This document shows positions 1-8,815 of a stretch of DNA of 64,000 nucleotides, piece by piece (positions within the stretch are counted from its first letter, which is position 1; each line of letters opens with the position of its first letter). Source of the DNA: an uncultured Dorea sp. (GTDB lineage: Bacteria; Bacillota; Clostridia; Lachnospirales; Lachnospiraceae). The stretch covers positions 23,649-87,648 of the forward strand of contig CAPEBR010000014.1 of NCBI GenBank assembly GCA_948602995.1, given 5' to 3'. The translations under genes were made by a program, and so were the position numbers. Below the pieces are notes generated by a model, which saw nothing but the letters and a program-made list of their open reading frames with translations, was not told where the DNA came from and ran no database searches.

Positions 1-204
1 CCTTAAAAGCCTGTCCCCTGACTCCTCAATCTGCTGAAAGCTTTTCTGATGTGCCTCGCTTGCTTCTCCCTGCCAGTATATTTTGGTGTTCTTCACAAGA
101 TTCTTCATCTTGGTCCAGTTTCGCTCTACTGTAGTGATCTGGCCTGTGATTTCATTTGCCTTGCTGATCATTGTATCGGTAGAGACCTTTAATCGTATTG
201 CCAT
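1..204 (-). CDS. WXG100-family T7SS protein (partial, cut by window edge)
   Basis: The start codon is at 204 and the frame stays open for 68 codons to base 1, so the 3' end lies outside the window. A GGGAGG ribosome site sits about five bases before the ATG. The product begins MAIRLKVSTD and carries the WXG turn as WQG followed by EASEAH, between two predicted helices, which is the ESAT-6/WXG100 signature. These small helical-hairpin proteins are exported by type VII systems or form part of them. It directly follows another WXG100 gene (215-517) with a 10-bp gap, so the two probably form a tandem pair at the end of the T7SS operon. Identification is by motif and context; which one, if either, is the structural EsxA-like substrate cannot be told. 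Confidence 0.85.
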   Translation of the reverse strand, partial: MAIRLKVSTDTMISKANEITGQITTVERNWTKMKNLVKNTKIYWQGEASEAHQKSFQQIEESGDRLLR

Positions 205-214
205 AGCTACCTCC

Positions 215-517
215 CTATACCCGGATACCGGAAATCAGGCTTCCCACCCTGCTTTCGCAGCTATCATATTTTTTCTTTGCATTCATCTCATCCTGCTGAA
301 ACTTCTCCAGTGTAGAAATAATCTGAGACATAGCCTCCATGTCCCCATTGAATGTATTTTTAAATGCCTCGCTGCTCTCGCCGTCCCACATAGTATCCAG
401 CTGGCTTACGCTTGTCTTCATCTTAGCCATCTCTGTCTTCATTGCCTGGATGCATTCGCTGATTTGACTGCTGTCAGAATTCAGCCTTGATGTATTTACT
501 TTAATCTTCTGCGCCAT
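215..517 (-). CDS. WXG100-family (EsxA/ESAT-6-like) protein
   Basis: About 100 residues, the usual WXG100 size. The central motif is WDG in TMWDGESSEAF, flanked by two long amphipathic helices, with no signal peptide or membrane segment. I place the start at the ATG at 517 (MAQKIKV) rather than the GTG at 529, because AAAGGAGG lies at the proper distance from the ATG and almost touches the GTG. WXG100 proteins are small exported dimers of type VII secretion, driven by an EssC-type ATPase, which is encoded upstream in the same direction. The C-terminal helix ends SLISGIRV. I see no clear YxxxD/E export signal, so it may be exported as a heterodimer with its neighbour at 1-204. Confidence 0.9.
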   Translation of the reverse strand: MAQKIKVNTSRLNSDSSQISECIQAMKTEMAKMKTSVSQLDTMWDGESSEAFKNTFNGDMEAMSQIISTLEKFQQDEMNAKKKYDSCESRVGSLISGIRV

Positions 518-534
518 ACTTCCCACCACCTCCT

Positions 535-897
535 TTAAAGACCGGATATACGGATGAACCTGTATTTTTCAATGTTTTGTACTCCTGTCCTCTCTGCATA
601 TCGCTTCACAAGGGCTTCTGCACTCTGTGTCAGCTCTTCCTCACATTCTTCATACAGCCTGCCGGCCTGCGCAAGTCCAAGACAAAGCGCCTGCAGTCTG
701 TCATGACTGTCTATCAGCTTCTCCTGATACCCTTTCATCCGGATCCGAAGCTCATAGCCGGGATCATCTTCCATCTCTCTTTCTAAGACTTTTAATACCT
801 CTGCAAGTTCCTCCACACAGCTGCGGGTGATACGGCGGCAGCTATCAAGCTGCTCCTCTGCCTGCTGTAATGACTGCAGCCTTACCTCCAGCTCCAT
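535..897 (-). CDS. Small helical T7SS-associated protein, function unknown
   Basis: A 120-residue, highly charged, almost entirely helical protein (rich in E, L, R and Q, with heptad-like patterning) without signal peptide or membrane segment. It is translated from an ATG at 897 with a GGAGG-type site just upstream. It lies between the EsaB-like gene and the WXG100 gene, on the same strand and with an 17-bp gap to the WXG100 start, so it is part of the T7SS operon. It has no WXG turn. I do not recognise a family; it could be a WXG-like helical-hairpin partner, a substrate chaperone or a scaffold protein. Function is not inferred beyond a link to T7SS. Confidence 0.7.
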   Translation of the reverse strand: MELEVRLQSLQQAEEQLDSCRRITRSCVEELAEVLKVLEREMEDDPGYELRIRMKGYQEKLIDSHDRLQALCLGLAQAGRLYEECEEELTQSAEALVKRYAERTGVQNIEKYRFIRISGL

Positions 898-1010
898 CCG
901 TATCCCTCCTCTCTGAACAGAGCATATACGATATCTTTCCTCTTAGGGCAGCCTCTGCTGCAGAATGCACATTTTCCTGCCTAAAATGTACATCTCACAA
1001 TCCTAAAACA

Positions 1011-1259
1011 TCAAATCAACAATAACCGGGATCCGTCTGTCACCTGATTCATATACAAAGATCTGCCAGGATCCAAAAGCTTCTTTGTATTCATAGAATA
1101 CAACTGAAAATCCATATGAAAGTCCTGGGATGCATCCCTTACCCTTTTGGAAATCATGCCGCTGATCTCGGTTATAATCTGCCGGACTGCCGTATTCTCA
1201 TCCAGCATAAAGTCGTAATTATCATCCATCGCCGGAACATACACATCAACAAGAATCAT
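1011..1259 (-). CDS. esaB: EsaB/YukD-like ubiquitin-fold T7SS protein
   Basis: An 82-residue protein with the compact beta-grasp pattern of the YukD/EsaB family: MILVDVYVP at the start, an acidic DDNYDFMLDENT loop, a central helix (VRQIITEISGMI) and a final strand ending SRLLLI. YukD/EsaB proteins are cytosolic ubiquitin-like accessory or regulatory parts of Firmicutes type VII secretion. The gene lies immediately downstream of essC (88-bp gap) and upstream of the helical and WXG100 genes, the expected neighbourhood. Fold assignment is from length, pattern and context; sequence identity to characterised members is likely low. Confidence 0.75.
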   Translation of the reverse strand: MILVDVYVPAMDDNYDFMLDENTAVRQIITEISGMISKRVRDASQDFHMDFQLYSMNTKKLLDPGRSLYMNQVTDGSRLLLI

Positions 1260-1347
1260 CTGCCTCTTCCTCCTATCCTAAGAACCATCCCTCTATTATC
1301 TGCACACATTTGTCTTTTCTGAGGTACGGCCACCCTTCCTGCTGGCA

Positions 1348-4300
1348 TTATTTTCTCGCAAGAGGTACGACCACCTTCCTTGCAGCTTTCTCATCCGGAG
1401 AGGATGGCAGGATTCCGATCCCCGGCTTTTCTGTCTTCCCTTGTTCTACAAATGACATGTAGTCAAAGTTCAGCGCCTGGTTATCAGAAACCTTTCCTCC
1501 AAAATGAATTCCTGTCTTGTATCCGGTAAATAGTTCATATACCTGATATCCGGTTGTCATATGTCGTTTTTCCATGTGCAGCGCCGCAATAAAGAATATA
1601 TTGTGGTACTGTCCTTTTTCTATTATAGTTTCCAGGAATCCTCTCATATCCAGCTCTGCATTATAGATCAGGGGCACGAACCAGCTTAAATCAGAGATAA
1701 AGATAAAGTGCGGCTTCTTCTCTGCCATCCTGTCAAAGATCTCTTCTCCTTCCAGCCCCTGTGCCTCAAACTCATGCTTCTCTTTATTTCTTGCCACGAA
1801 TTCGGGCGTAAGCTCCTGGAAATAATCAAAGATTCCCTGTTCGTCCGCCACATAACGGAGCCGTTCTGACTGTGAATACGGTGCAAAATCATGATCCGGT
1901 CCGTCAATGACGCAGATCCCGCTGTCCTTATCCAAAGCAGACTGCAGGCATACTCTCATGAAATTCGTCTTTCCGGAATGTGTCCCTCCATAAACCGTGT
2001 AACAATATGTCTCTCTTAGGTTAATACCGAAAATCTCTGCATTTGCCTCATTGTATCCAACCGGAAGGAGAGAGGATTTCCTGGAGGCCTGTTCATATCC
2101 CTCTAGCCGGATATACTCTGACCATACCGGCTTTTCAGGAATCTCCGGAACCTTCTTTGCGCACCGGCCTGTCCACGCTTCCTTCATCCTGCTGCAGATC
2201 TCCCGGATGCCCTCCATGCGCTGGTAATCATTCTCTGCTGGAAATGCAAGGGCGGTCTGATATTCCAAAACACGTTTTCCGTAAGCTGCAAGCCCCCGTC
2301 CTTTGACTCCTGCCTCCGGCATCATCTCAATCTGGACTGTATGAAGCAGGTCTCTGTAAGCGTATTTATCCTGCAGTGCAAGGCAGAGTATGGTATTGAT
2401 ATTCTCGCCTACACGGAGCGTAATATCATTCATGCCGAAGCCTGCCCCATTTACCACAAGGAAGATGCCGTGGCTTACGCCTTCTCTGGAAAGCTGGATT
2501 AAAAACTCTTCATATGCTTCCCCTGTTTTCTCTTTCATGGAAAAATAGTTATCAATAAAAAGAATGATTGCCGGAAGAGTCACTCCGTGCACCTTCACAT
2601 ATTCACTGTAGTTGCCACCCTGGAACAGTGCCTTTCTTTCCTCCAGGATTCCGGTAAGCATATTGAAAAATTTCCCTATCTTGTCCAGGTCATTCTCACA
2701 CATGATCCCGCCCACATGGGGCGCATCTTCAAATGCGCGCATCATCTTGCTGCTAAAATCAAGGGCATAGATATTGACACGCTCCGGGCTGTATTTCTGA
2801 ATGAGCACATATACCATGGTCTGCATCATGGTACTCTTACCAGATACAATATTTCCGCAGACAGCTATATGCCCCTCCTCTGAAAAATCCGCCACAAGCG
2901 GCATCTGATTCTGGTTCTCCGGGTCGTCCATCTTTCCGATTATGACTGACAGCTCCCAGGAGCCCTCCGGCTCATGCCATCTGCCGTCCGAGAACCGGTG
3001 CTCCCGGAACTCCTCAAACTCGTCCAGATAAATGTGATCCGGAATGACCGGCATCCACAGCTGCTGCTGGTAATCATAGCCGTTTGCCTTCGCCACCTCT
3101 GCCAGGTGCTCCTTAATGGCATCCAGCTGTGTCTTTTCCTTCCTCTGGGGAAGCTTCACCTTCTCCGCCGCCGCACGCTTCAGAAGCTCCTGTGCCATAT
3201 GAGAGGAAATGCCTTCCTCCGCCAGCTTCCCATAAAGGCGGATAAAGTCCTTAAGCCGGTCGGTATTGTAACGGCTTACCCCGTAGTCGAGCCCCTTCTC
3301 TTCCATAACCGGGTACATGGCCTCTGCCAGTTCTTCCTCATCTGCCTTATATTCTGTGTCCTTCCATGCAACGGATACCGTACTCAGGCAGGTGAGCAGA
3401 TCCGTGATCCATGCAGTCTCAGCCTTCTTTTTCTGTGACTGCTTCACGGAGTTTCCGGTCATATCCACCTTGCCGGACAGACTGATCATCTTTGCAATAT
3501 CCGTCACCGATACTGCAAAGTCCCGGTCATAGACTGCCCCGCTGTAGCCGGACTGGAACAGCTCGTACACCTCATCATTCCCAACCTGCAGATAGCAGCG
3601 TCCCGCCTGGGTAATATAGGCGGCATCCGGCTTGTGGAGCATATCCGTACTGTCCTGCCGGTCCTGCACACGCAGGCACAGACGGAACTTGGAATTGCTC
3701 CAGATATTATCATCCACGGTACCGCTTGGCTTTTGGGTTGCCAGGATCAGATGCACTCCAAGGCTCCGTCCTACCTGGGCAACACTGATCAGCTCCCTCA
3801 TGAACTCAGGTTCCTCCCGTTTCAGCTCTGCAAACTCATCAATGACAATAAACAGATGGGGGACGGGAACCTGTGCCTCGCCGTTTTTATACAGCTTTGT
3901 GTAGAGATTAATGTTATTCACACCATTTTCTGTAAAAATCCTCTGTCTCCTGCGGTTCTCACTCTTAATGGAGGTCATGGCTCTGCGGACCTGATTCCCC
4001 GACAGGTTGGAGATCTGACCAACCAGGTGGGGCAGCCCGTCAAAGAGATTGGCCATGCCGCCGCCCTTGTAGTCAATAACAAAGAACCCAATATCATCCG
4101 GGCTGTAGTTGACCGCCAGAGACAGCATATAGGTCTGCAGGGTCTCGCTCTTTCCGGATCCTGTCGTACCTGCCACCAGTCCATGGGGGCCGTGATATTT
4201 TTCATGGACATCCAGATAACAGGGAACCCCGCCTGCCTTCTGGCCGATCATCCCACGGATATTCTCATAGGTGCGGTTCTTCGCCCAGTACTCCTTCACT

Positions 4301-6339
4301 GGAAGATCAGAAGGCTTCTGGATCTTCAGCATATCAAAAAAGGGAAGGGCAGCCGGAATCTCTCCGCCCTCCTCCACCTCCAGGACGCGCAGGGTGGAAA
4401 GATACCTTGCAAATGTCTCCAGCCTTCCCTTCTCTACATAGTCAAAGGTAATCTTCTGCTTCTTACTGCTGCTTGCGAAGACATCATACATTCCCTGGAA
4501 TTCGGCTGTATTTTCAATAATAAAGTCGCAGTTATTGGGAAGCTCCTCATACCGCTCTGTCAGAAGGATAGTGGTAAGCCCCAGTTCCTTTTCCCCGGAA
4601 AAAACATATTTTGCGAAGAGTTCTCCTTCCAGTGCGGATACATCTGAGATGAAGATTACATAATAGGGCTTCGGTATCTCGTTTCCCCGGGCAGCGGACA
4701 GAACCGACGCTTCCTCCGCGCGGGCGCGCAGGATATTGGCGAGTTCATAGAAGACATCGCTTGTCTGTTCCTTATTTGAGGCCACGAATCTCGTCTTCCT
4801 GTCCTCTGACCAGACATGGGGAAGCCATTTGGCAAATCCCCATTTTTCGTAATCGGATGCCATCTCTCCATTATATATGTAGCCCAGCTTTACATCTGTA
4901 TAACAGTTCCCTGCTGCGATCTGCACGCTCAGCGCCGTTGCTGCATCGATAGCGCCGCTCTTTCCCTCCCCGCCGATGATACCAATGAGATTGTGCTCTA
5001 AAAGGTTAATGGTCACAGGAACGTCATAAAGAGTCTCATAATTTTTTTTAATAAAATCCGGCTTTTCCTCCAGCTCGTCCCTTGTAAGGGAGAAGCGTCT
5101 TTTCGGAGTCTCAATGGGTATCTGGAACGGAATGTTCCCCACACCCAGCCGGTGGATCAGGAAATCCTCATGGGTACGGTTCCGGTTCCAAAGGGTTCCT
5201 CCGCCCTCGTTGCTCTCATTGTATTCCAGGCACTGCGCTGCCGAGGGATAGCGGTCAGCGAGCATCCGGGATGTCTCGTCATATTTTTCCTTAATGTCCT
5301 CTGTCTTTTCCAGCAGGTACTGGCTGTAGGTCTGAAAACGGTAGTTCTCCTGCTCCTTTTCCTCCTTTTTCTGCTGGCGTATATTCGTTAACGCCCACAA
5401 AATACCGATCAGGGCGGAGGACAGGGACATGACAAGCCCTGAGTACATATAGAGTCCTGAGCCTCCCCCTGAGGAGTTTGTAGCATAGACCATCATCGCG
5501 CAGCCCAGCAGCATGGGAAGCGCCATGGTGACCGATGGGCCGATCACCATGTAAAGAGGCTGCTGCTTAATCTTGTTCAATGTGGGAGGCGCTTCAATCT
5601 CAATGCTCTCCGTGTCCGGCGTTTCATAGCTTCTCGGCGCGCGGTGATACAGGATCTTTCCTTCTGAGAGTTCCTGCTCCCGGTTCAGAAAGACAGTCTT
5701 TTCATCCTCTGACACCGGCTTCAGCTTTGAATTGCTCACGGATGCCCCGCTCCCCGCTGTATCCACAGCAAGAACATTTCCCAGGTAAACGATATGAAGC
5801 CCCATAATGTTGATGTAATCTCCAAGAGATAATGAAGCTTCGTCCTCTACCTTCATAGAATTTACATAAGTACCGTTTGGGCTTTTATTGATGATCCGGC
5901 AGACTTCCCCCTGTTTCATCAGCTGGGCATGGAGCTTGGATACCATCTTTTGGTAATCGTAGACAATATCGTTGGATCCATCCTTTCCGATCGTGATCCC
6001 GGCCTGGCTCTTTAGCTGGAATTTTTCATAGCTGTGGAAAACAGAGGTCATCTCCTTCACAATGACAGTGAGTTCTTCCCTGCTGGCCGTGGTAATGCCT
6101 AAAATGTCCTGATCTGCCAGCGCATGATTAAAGTAAGGCTGTCTGTTCTTTCTCACCTGATAGTGGCTGTCCGGGAGAAACTTCCATTTCTCGTCTATGA
6201 CCTCCAGCCGGATTTTGACGTCACTTTTAATATGGAAGAAATTCTTGTGCAGCATGACAGCATAGTCTGCATTGTTCAGTGGGGGAAGCAGGTATTCTTT
6301 GAATGCGTTTCTGGAATAGACTGATATTACAAAACTCAT
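1348..6339 (-). CDS. essC: EssC-type FtsK/SpoIIIE ATPase of type VII secretion, with FHA domain
   Basis: This is the membrane motor of the T7SS, about 1663 residues, the usual EssC size. A cytosolic N-terminal part carries a forkhead-associated (FHA) domain near residues 105-185, including GKDGSND, SKLHAQL and NKSPNGTYVNS. Two membrane segments follow near 265-285 and 296-320. There are three FtsK-like ATPase modules: D1 with GTTGSGKS (about 725) and Walker B IVIDEFAELK, D2 with GNIVSGKS (about 1160), and D3 with GGTHSGKT (about 1450). D1 is the canonical one. I choose the ATG at 6339 (MSFVIS), which has GGAGG ten bases upstream; the earlier in-frame ATG at 6363 has none. FHA domains bind phosphothreonine, and a Ser/Thr kinase and PP2C phosphatase are encoded upstream on the same strand, suggesting phospho-control. 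Confidence 0.95.
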   Translation of the reverse strand: MSFVISVYSRNAFKEYLLPPLNNADYAVMLHKNFFHIKSDVKIRLEVIDEKWKFLPDSHYQVRKNRQPYFNHALADQDILGITTASREELTVIVKEMTSVFHSYEKFQLKSQAGITIGKDGSNDIVYDYQKMVSKLHAQLMKQGEVCRIINKSPNGTYVNSMKVEDEASLSLGDYINIMGLHIVYLGNVLAVDTAGSGASVSNSKLKPVSEDEKTVFLNREQELSEGKILYHRAPRSYETPDTESIEIEAPPTLNKIKQQPLYMVIGPSVTMALPMLLGCAMMVYATNSSGGGSGLYMYSGLVMSLSSALIGILWALTNIRQQKKEEKEQENYRFQTYSQYLLEKTEDIKEKYDETSRMLADRYPSAAQCLEYNESNEGGGTLWNRNRTHEDFLIHRLGVGNIPFQIPIETPKRRFSLTRDELEEKPDFIKKNYETLYDVPVTINLLEHNLIGIIGGEGKSGAIDAATALSVQIAAGNCYTDVKLGYIYNGEMASDYEKWGFAKWLPHVWSEDRKTRFVASNKEQTSDVFYELANILRARAEEASVLSAARGNEIPKPYYVIFISDVSALEGELFAKYVFSGEKELGLTTILLTERYEELPNNCDFIIENTAEFQGMYDVFASSSKKQKITFDYVEKGRLETFARYLSTLRVLEVEEGGEIPAALPFFDMLKIQKPSDLPVKEYWAKNRTYENIRGMIGQKAGGVPCYLDVHEKYHGPHGLVAGTTGSGKSETLQTYMLSLAVNYSPDDIGFFVIDYKGGGMANLFDGLPHLVGQISNLSGNQVRRAMTSIKSENRRRQRIFTENGVNNINLYTKLYKNGEAQVPVPHLFIVIDEFAELKREEPEFMRELISVAQVGRSLGVHLILATQKPSGTVDDNIWSNSKFRLCLRVQDRQDSTDMLHKPDAAYITQAGRCYLQVGNDEVYELFQSGYSGAVYDRDFAVSVTDIAKMISLSGKVDMTGNSVKQSQKKKAETAWITDLLTCLSTVSVAWKDTEYKADEEELAEAMYPVMEEKGLDYGVSRYNTDRLKDFIRLYGKLAEEGISSHMAQELLKRAAAEKVKLPQRKEKTQLDAIKEHLAEVAKANGYDYQQQLWMPVIPDHIYLDEFEEFREHRFSDGRWHEPEGSWELSVIIGKMDDPENQNQMPLVADFSEEGHIAVCGNIVSGKSTMMQTMVYVLIQKYSPERVNIYALDFSSKMMRAFEDAPHVGGIMCENDLDKIGKFFNMLTGILEERKALFQGGNYSEYVKVHGVTLPAIILFIDNYFSMKEKTGEAYEEFLIQLSREGVSHGIFLVVNGAGFGMNDITLRVGENINTILCLALQDKYAYRDLLHTVQIEMMPEAGVKGRGLAAYGKRVLEYQTALAFPAENDYQRMEGIREICSRMKEAWTGRCAKKVPEIPEKPVWSEYIRLEGYEQASRKSSLLPVGYNEANAEIFGINLRETYCYTVYGGTHSGKTNFMRVCLQSALDKDSGICVIDGPDHDFAPYSQSERLRYVADEQGIFDYFQELTPEFVARNKEKHEFEAQGLEGEEIFDRMAEKKPHFIFISDLSWFVPLIYNAELDMRGFLETIIEKGQYHNIFFIAALHMEKRHMTTGYQVYELFTGYKTGIHFGGKVSDNQALNFDYMSFVEQGKTEKPGIGILPSSPDEKAARKVVVPLARK

Positions 6340-6346
6340 ATGCCTG

Positions 6347-6550
6347 TTACCTCCGCTTTTCATTCTTTAATTTATCGTTTGACAGCATATCATCCAGTGA
6401 ACTCTTCTGCATCCGTTCCTGGTTCAGGGAGTTCTGCCGGCGCAGCTTTTTCAGCTTTCCTGAATAAAGGATGATACCGGTCAGCAGACCGGCGGCGGCA
6501 ATGGCCTCGGCTGCCAGGATCGCTATGTCTATTCCTGATAATGTGTTCAT
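6347..6550 (-). CDS. Small single-span membrane protein upstream of essC
   Basis: A 67-residue protein with one clear hydrophobic segment near residues 8-30 (IAILAAEAIAAAGLLTGIIL), followed by a basic, polar tail (GKLKKLRRQN to KNEKRR) that predicts a cytosolic C-terminus. It has a GAGG site upstream of the ATG, and its stop lies 7 bp before the essC start, so the two are almost certainly co-transcribed. It does not look like EssA or EssB, which are larger. It may be a small membrane component or assembly factor of this lineage's T7SS. Function unknown. Confidence 0.7.
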   Translation of the reverse strand: MNTLSGIDIAILAAEAIAAAGLLTGIILYSGKLKKLRRQNSLNQERMQKSSLDDMLSNDKLKNEKRR

Positions 6551-6581
6551 GGGTGCTGTTCCTCTCTCTCATCTTCATTAG

Positions 6582-6621
6582 ATGATACCTGGAGGCGGAT
6601 TTATCCGCCTCCAGGTATCAT
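6582..6621 (-). terminator. Perfect 19-bp-stem hairpin between surface-protein gene and T7SS core
   Basis: ATGATACCTGGAGGCGGAT, a two-base loop, then its exact reverse complement. It lies 4 bp after the stop of the 6625-8718 gene and before the 67-aa gene. There is no strong T tail in the minus direction, so it may act as a partial terminator, a processing site or an mRNA stabiliser separating expression of the secreted proteins from that of essC. Confidence 0.6.
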
Positions 6622-6624
6622 GGT

Positions 6625-8718
6625 TTATTTCACTCTGGCTGACCTGACATTGCTCCATGCTCCATAATACTTTGTCTTCCCGATTTTTTTGTAAGCACGG
6701 ACTCTTACATAATATTTCGTTTTGCTTTTCCAGCCGCTGATGGAACGCGAAGTTACCTTTTTATATTCACGGCTGAGTGTCTTTCTGTTAAATTTCTTTT
6801 TCGGCGAAGCCATGATCTCATATCCGGTAGCATCTTTATTCTTTTTCCATGAGATGACCATCGTTCTGGATGACGGTGATTTCACTGACTTTAATGTCAC
6901 TTTTTGGGGTACGACTTTTACTATAACTGTTTTCGATGCTGACAGAAAGCTCTGTGTTGCTGCTGCCTTAATTGTAATTTTCGCAGTTCCGTATTTCTTT
7001 ACAGATACCTTTCCCCCTGATGTCACGGCTGCCACCTTTTTATTGGATGAGGAATAAGTAAGCTTTCCGCCTCCGTTTGTTCTCGCACCGAGGGCGAATG
7101 CTTTTGAACCATATGCCTTTGTATAGCTGTAAGCAGAAGTTGTAATCGTCTGCGGCATCTTTACATTTGCCGTATTCGTCTTTCCCCAGACAGCATAGAG
7201 GGTGATGTCTTGATCAATCGTATATTCCCCTCCCACATTGTAGGACGGGGCCGTTGCCTTTCTGTCTGCAGACCAGCCTAAAAATGTATAGCCTGCTCTG
7301 ACTGGTTTCTGAGCGCTTAGTGTTAAGGCAACTCCCTTCTGCTTCACCTGGGAGCCGGGAGCTTCGCTTCCTCCGTTGGCATTGTACGTTACTGTCAGGG
7401 TATCCCCGGGTACAGTGGCTTTCCAGACAGCGTACAGCTCCGCATCTTTTTCTTCGGTATATTCCCCTCCTGCTTCATAAGATGGGCTTGTCGCTTTACT
7501 ATCTTCAGACCATCCCAGGAATGTATATCCCAGTCTGGTTGGTTTCTCGGTAGTCAGTGTCAGTGGGACACCGTATTCCTTTTTCTGTGAGGCCGGATCA
7601 TTTTCTACTCCATTGGTATAATAGTCAATCCGGAACATATTACCCGGCTCCGTTGATTCAACCTGCACGACATCTGCTTTTGTGCACACCTTATTCAAAG
7701 ATGAAAGATTTAAATTCAGGGCAGCACGCACACCCGTAGAATAATAGTCAACAGTTTTTCCGTCTCTATTAACCATACCATCATTATCCACATATGCAGC
7801 ACTAAATTCTATGGAACCCGGCGAACGGAGCCACCACAAAGAGGCCTGACGATGTTTCATGAAAAACACCCCCATCGCCCATGCATACGTGCTGGCTCCA
7901 CATATTCTTGCCTCATCACATACAATCGAAGATACTGCAAATCCATGAGACATTGCACTGCCTCTATATACTTCCTCCTCTGACAAAAGGAATACTTTAT
8001 CTGTGGTGGGATTTCCTCCCGCTGTGCCTGATGTCAGATTGTCGTTATTTACTACGTTAGTATCTGAAATCGCGGCTTTCTCATCAGACGAAAAAGCTGT
8101 GTTAATAAAGTTTTTACTTTCGTAGCTAATACCCAGGTCATTTACTGTACTGCCATAACCATTCAGCCAGCTTCGTATGGTACTGGTCTCCCATGTTACA
8201 CTCTCACAGCCTTCTGTCGTATCTGCATGGTAAAACTGGTTGTCCAGTACGATATCCGAAAGAAGCAGTATATTTCCTGTCGTATCTGAGTCTATATTCA
8301 GCACGCGCCATCTGATGGGCTCATATTTGAAATAATGATATGTATCCGCATCAGCCCATTGATAATAGGCTATCTTATTCTCTGGATATACATAGGTCGC
8401 ATCACTTTGTTTTATCCTGCGGTATTTATCACCGTCGACAACGGCATCCCCGTTTTCATCCCATCCTGTTTCCGCCTCAAGGGCACTGTATACGGGATCT
8501 GTGCTCTTCACCTCGCTCTGGGGATAGCTTCCAAACCATACACTGTCCCAGCTGACGGTCCTGCCATTCTCATTTTCATTAGTGGTCTCAGGAGGATTCG
8601 GAGACCAGGAAGTCTCTTTCGTCTCACCCGCGTGCGCCGTTGTCTCCATTCCCGCAGGCGCTATACCTGATATTAACATAATCAGACAGACATACATTGC
8701 TATCATTCTTTTCTTCAT
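6625..8718 (-). CDS. Secreted DUF6273 protein with InlB B-repeats, Ig-like and Fn3-like domains
   Basis: A secreted protein of about 697 residues. A Sec signal peptide (MKKRMIAMYVCLIMLISGIA) is followed by a DUF6273 domain near residues 55-345, recognisable by WDSVWFGSYPQ, KYEPIRWRVL, STIRSWLNGYG, FLLSEEEVY and WWLRSPG. Two InlB/Listeria-Bacteroides B-repeats follow (YNANGG to TFLGWS to LYAVW), then an Ig-like module and a Fn3-like C-terminal module ending VRSARVK. I chose the ATG at 8718, which has GGAGG nine bases upstream. No LPXTG or other anchor is seen, so it may be released or bound non-covalently. It is one of six related genes here. DUF6273 has no known function that I can name. Confidence 0.85.
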   Translation of the reverse strand: MKKRMIAMYVCLIMLISGIAPAGMETTAHAGETKETSWSPNPPETTNENENGRTVSWDSVWFGSYPQSEVKSTDPVYSALEAETGWDENGDAVVDGDKYRRIKQSDATYVYPENKIAYYQWADADTYHYFKYEPIRWRVLNIDSDTTGNILLLSDIVLDNQFYHADTTEGCESVTWETSTIRSWLNGYGSTVNDLGISYESKNFINTAFSSDEKAAISDTNVVNNDNLTSGTAGGNPTTDKVFLLSEEEVYRGSAMSHGFAVSSIVCDEARICGASTYAWAMGVFFMKHRQASLWWLRSPGSIEFSAAYVDNDGMVNRDGKTVDYYSTGVRAALNLNLSSLNKVCTKADVVQVESTEPGNMFRIDYYTNGVENDPASQKKEYGVPLTLTTEKPTRLGYTFLGWSEDSKATSPSYEAGGEYTEEKDAELYAVWKATVPGDTLTVTYNANGGSEAPGSQVKQKGVALTLSAQKPVRAGYTFLGWSADRKATAPSYNVGGEYTIDQDITLYAVWGKTNTANVKMPQTITTSAYSYTKAYGSKAFALGARTNGGGKLTYSSSNKKVAAVTSGGKVSVKKYGTAKITIKAAATQSFLSASKTVIVKVVPQKVTLKSVKSPSSRTMVISWKKNKDATGYEIMASPKKKFNRKTLSREYKKVTSRSISGWKSKTKYYVRVRAYKKIGKTKYYGAWSNVRSARVK

Positions 8719-8815
8719 TGTGTTTCCTCCCATATATTATTTTCTAACCGTTCACCTTTTTATTTCCACTGTCTTTCGACTGTTAATCATTGTCTTCATA
8801 ACTGAATTCATACTC

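Noticed and set aside
3634..4647. A 337-codon open frame on the plus strand
   Set aside because: It lies antisense inside essC, has no ribosome site and no recognisable product.
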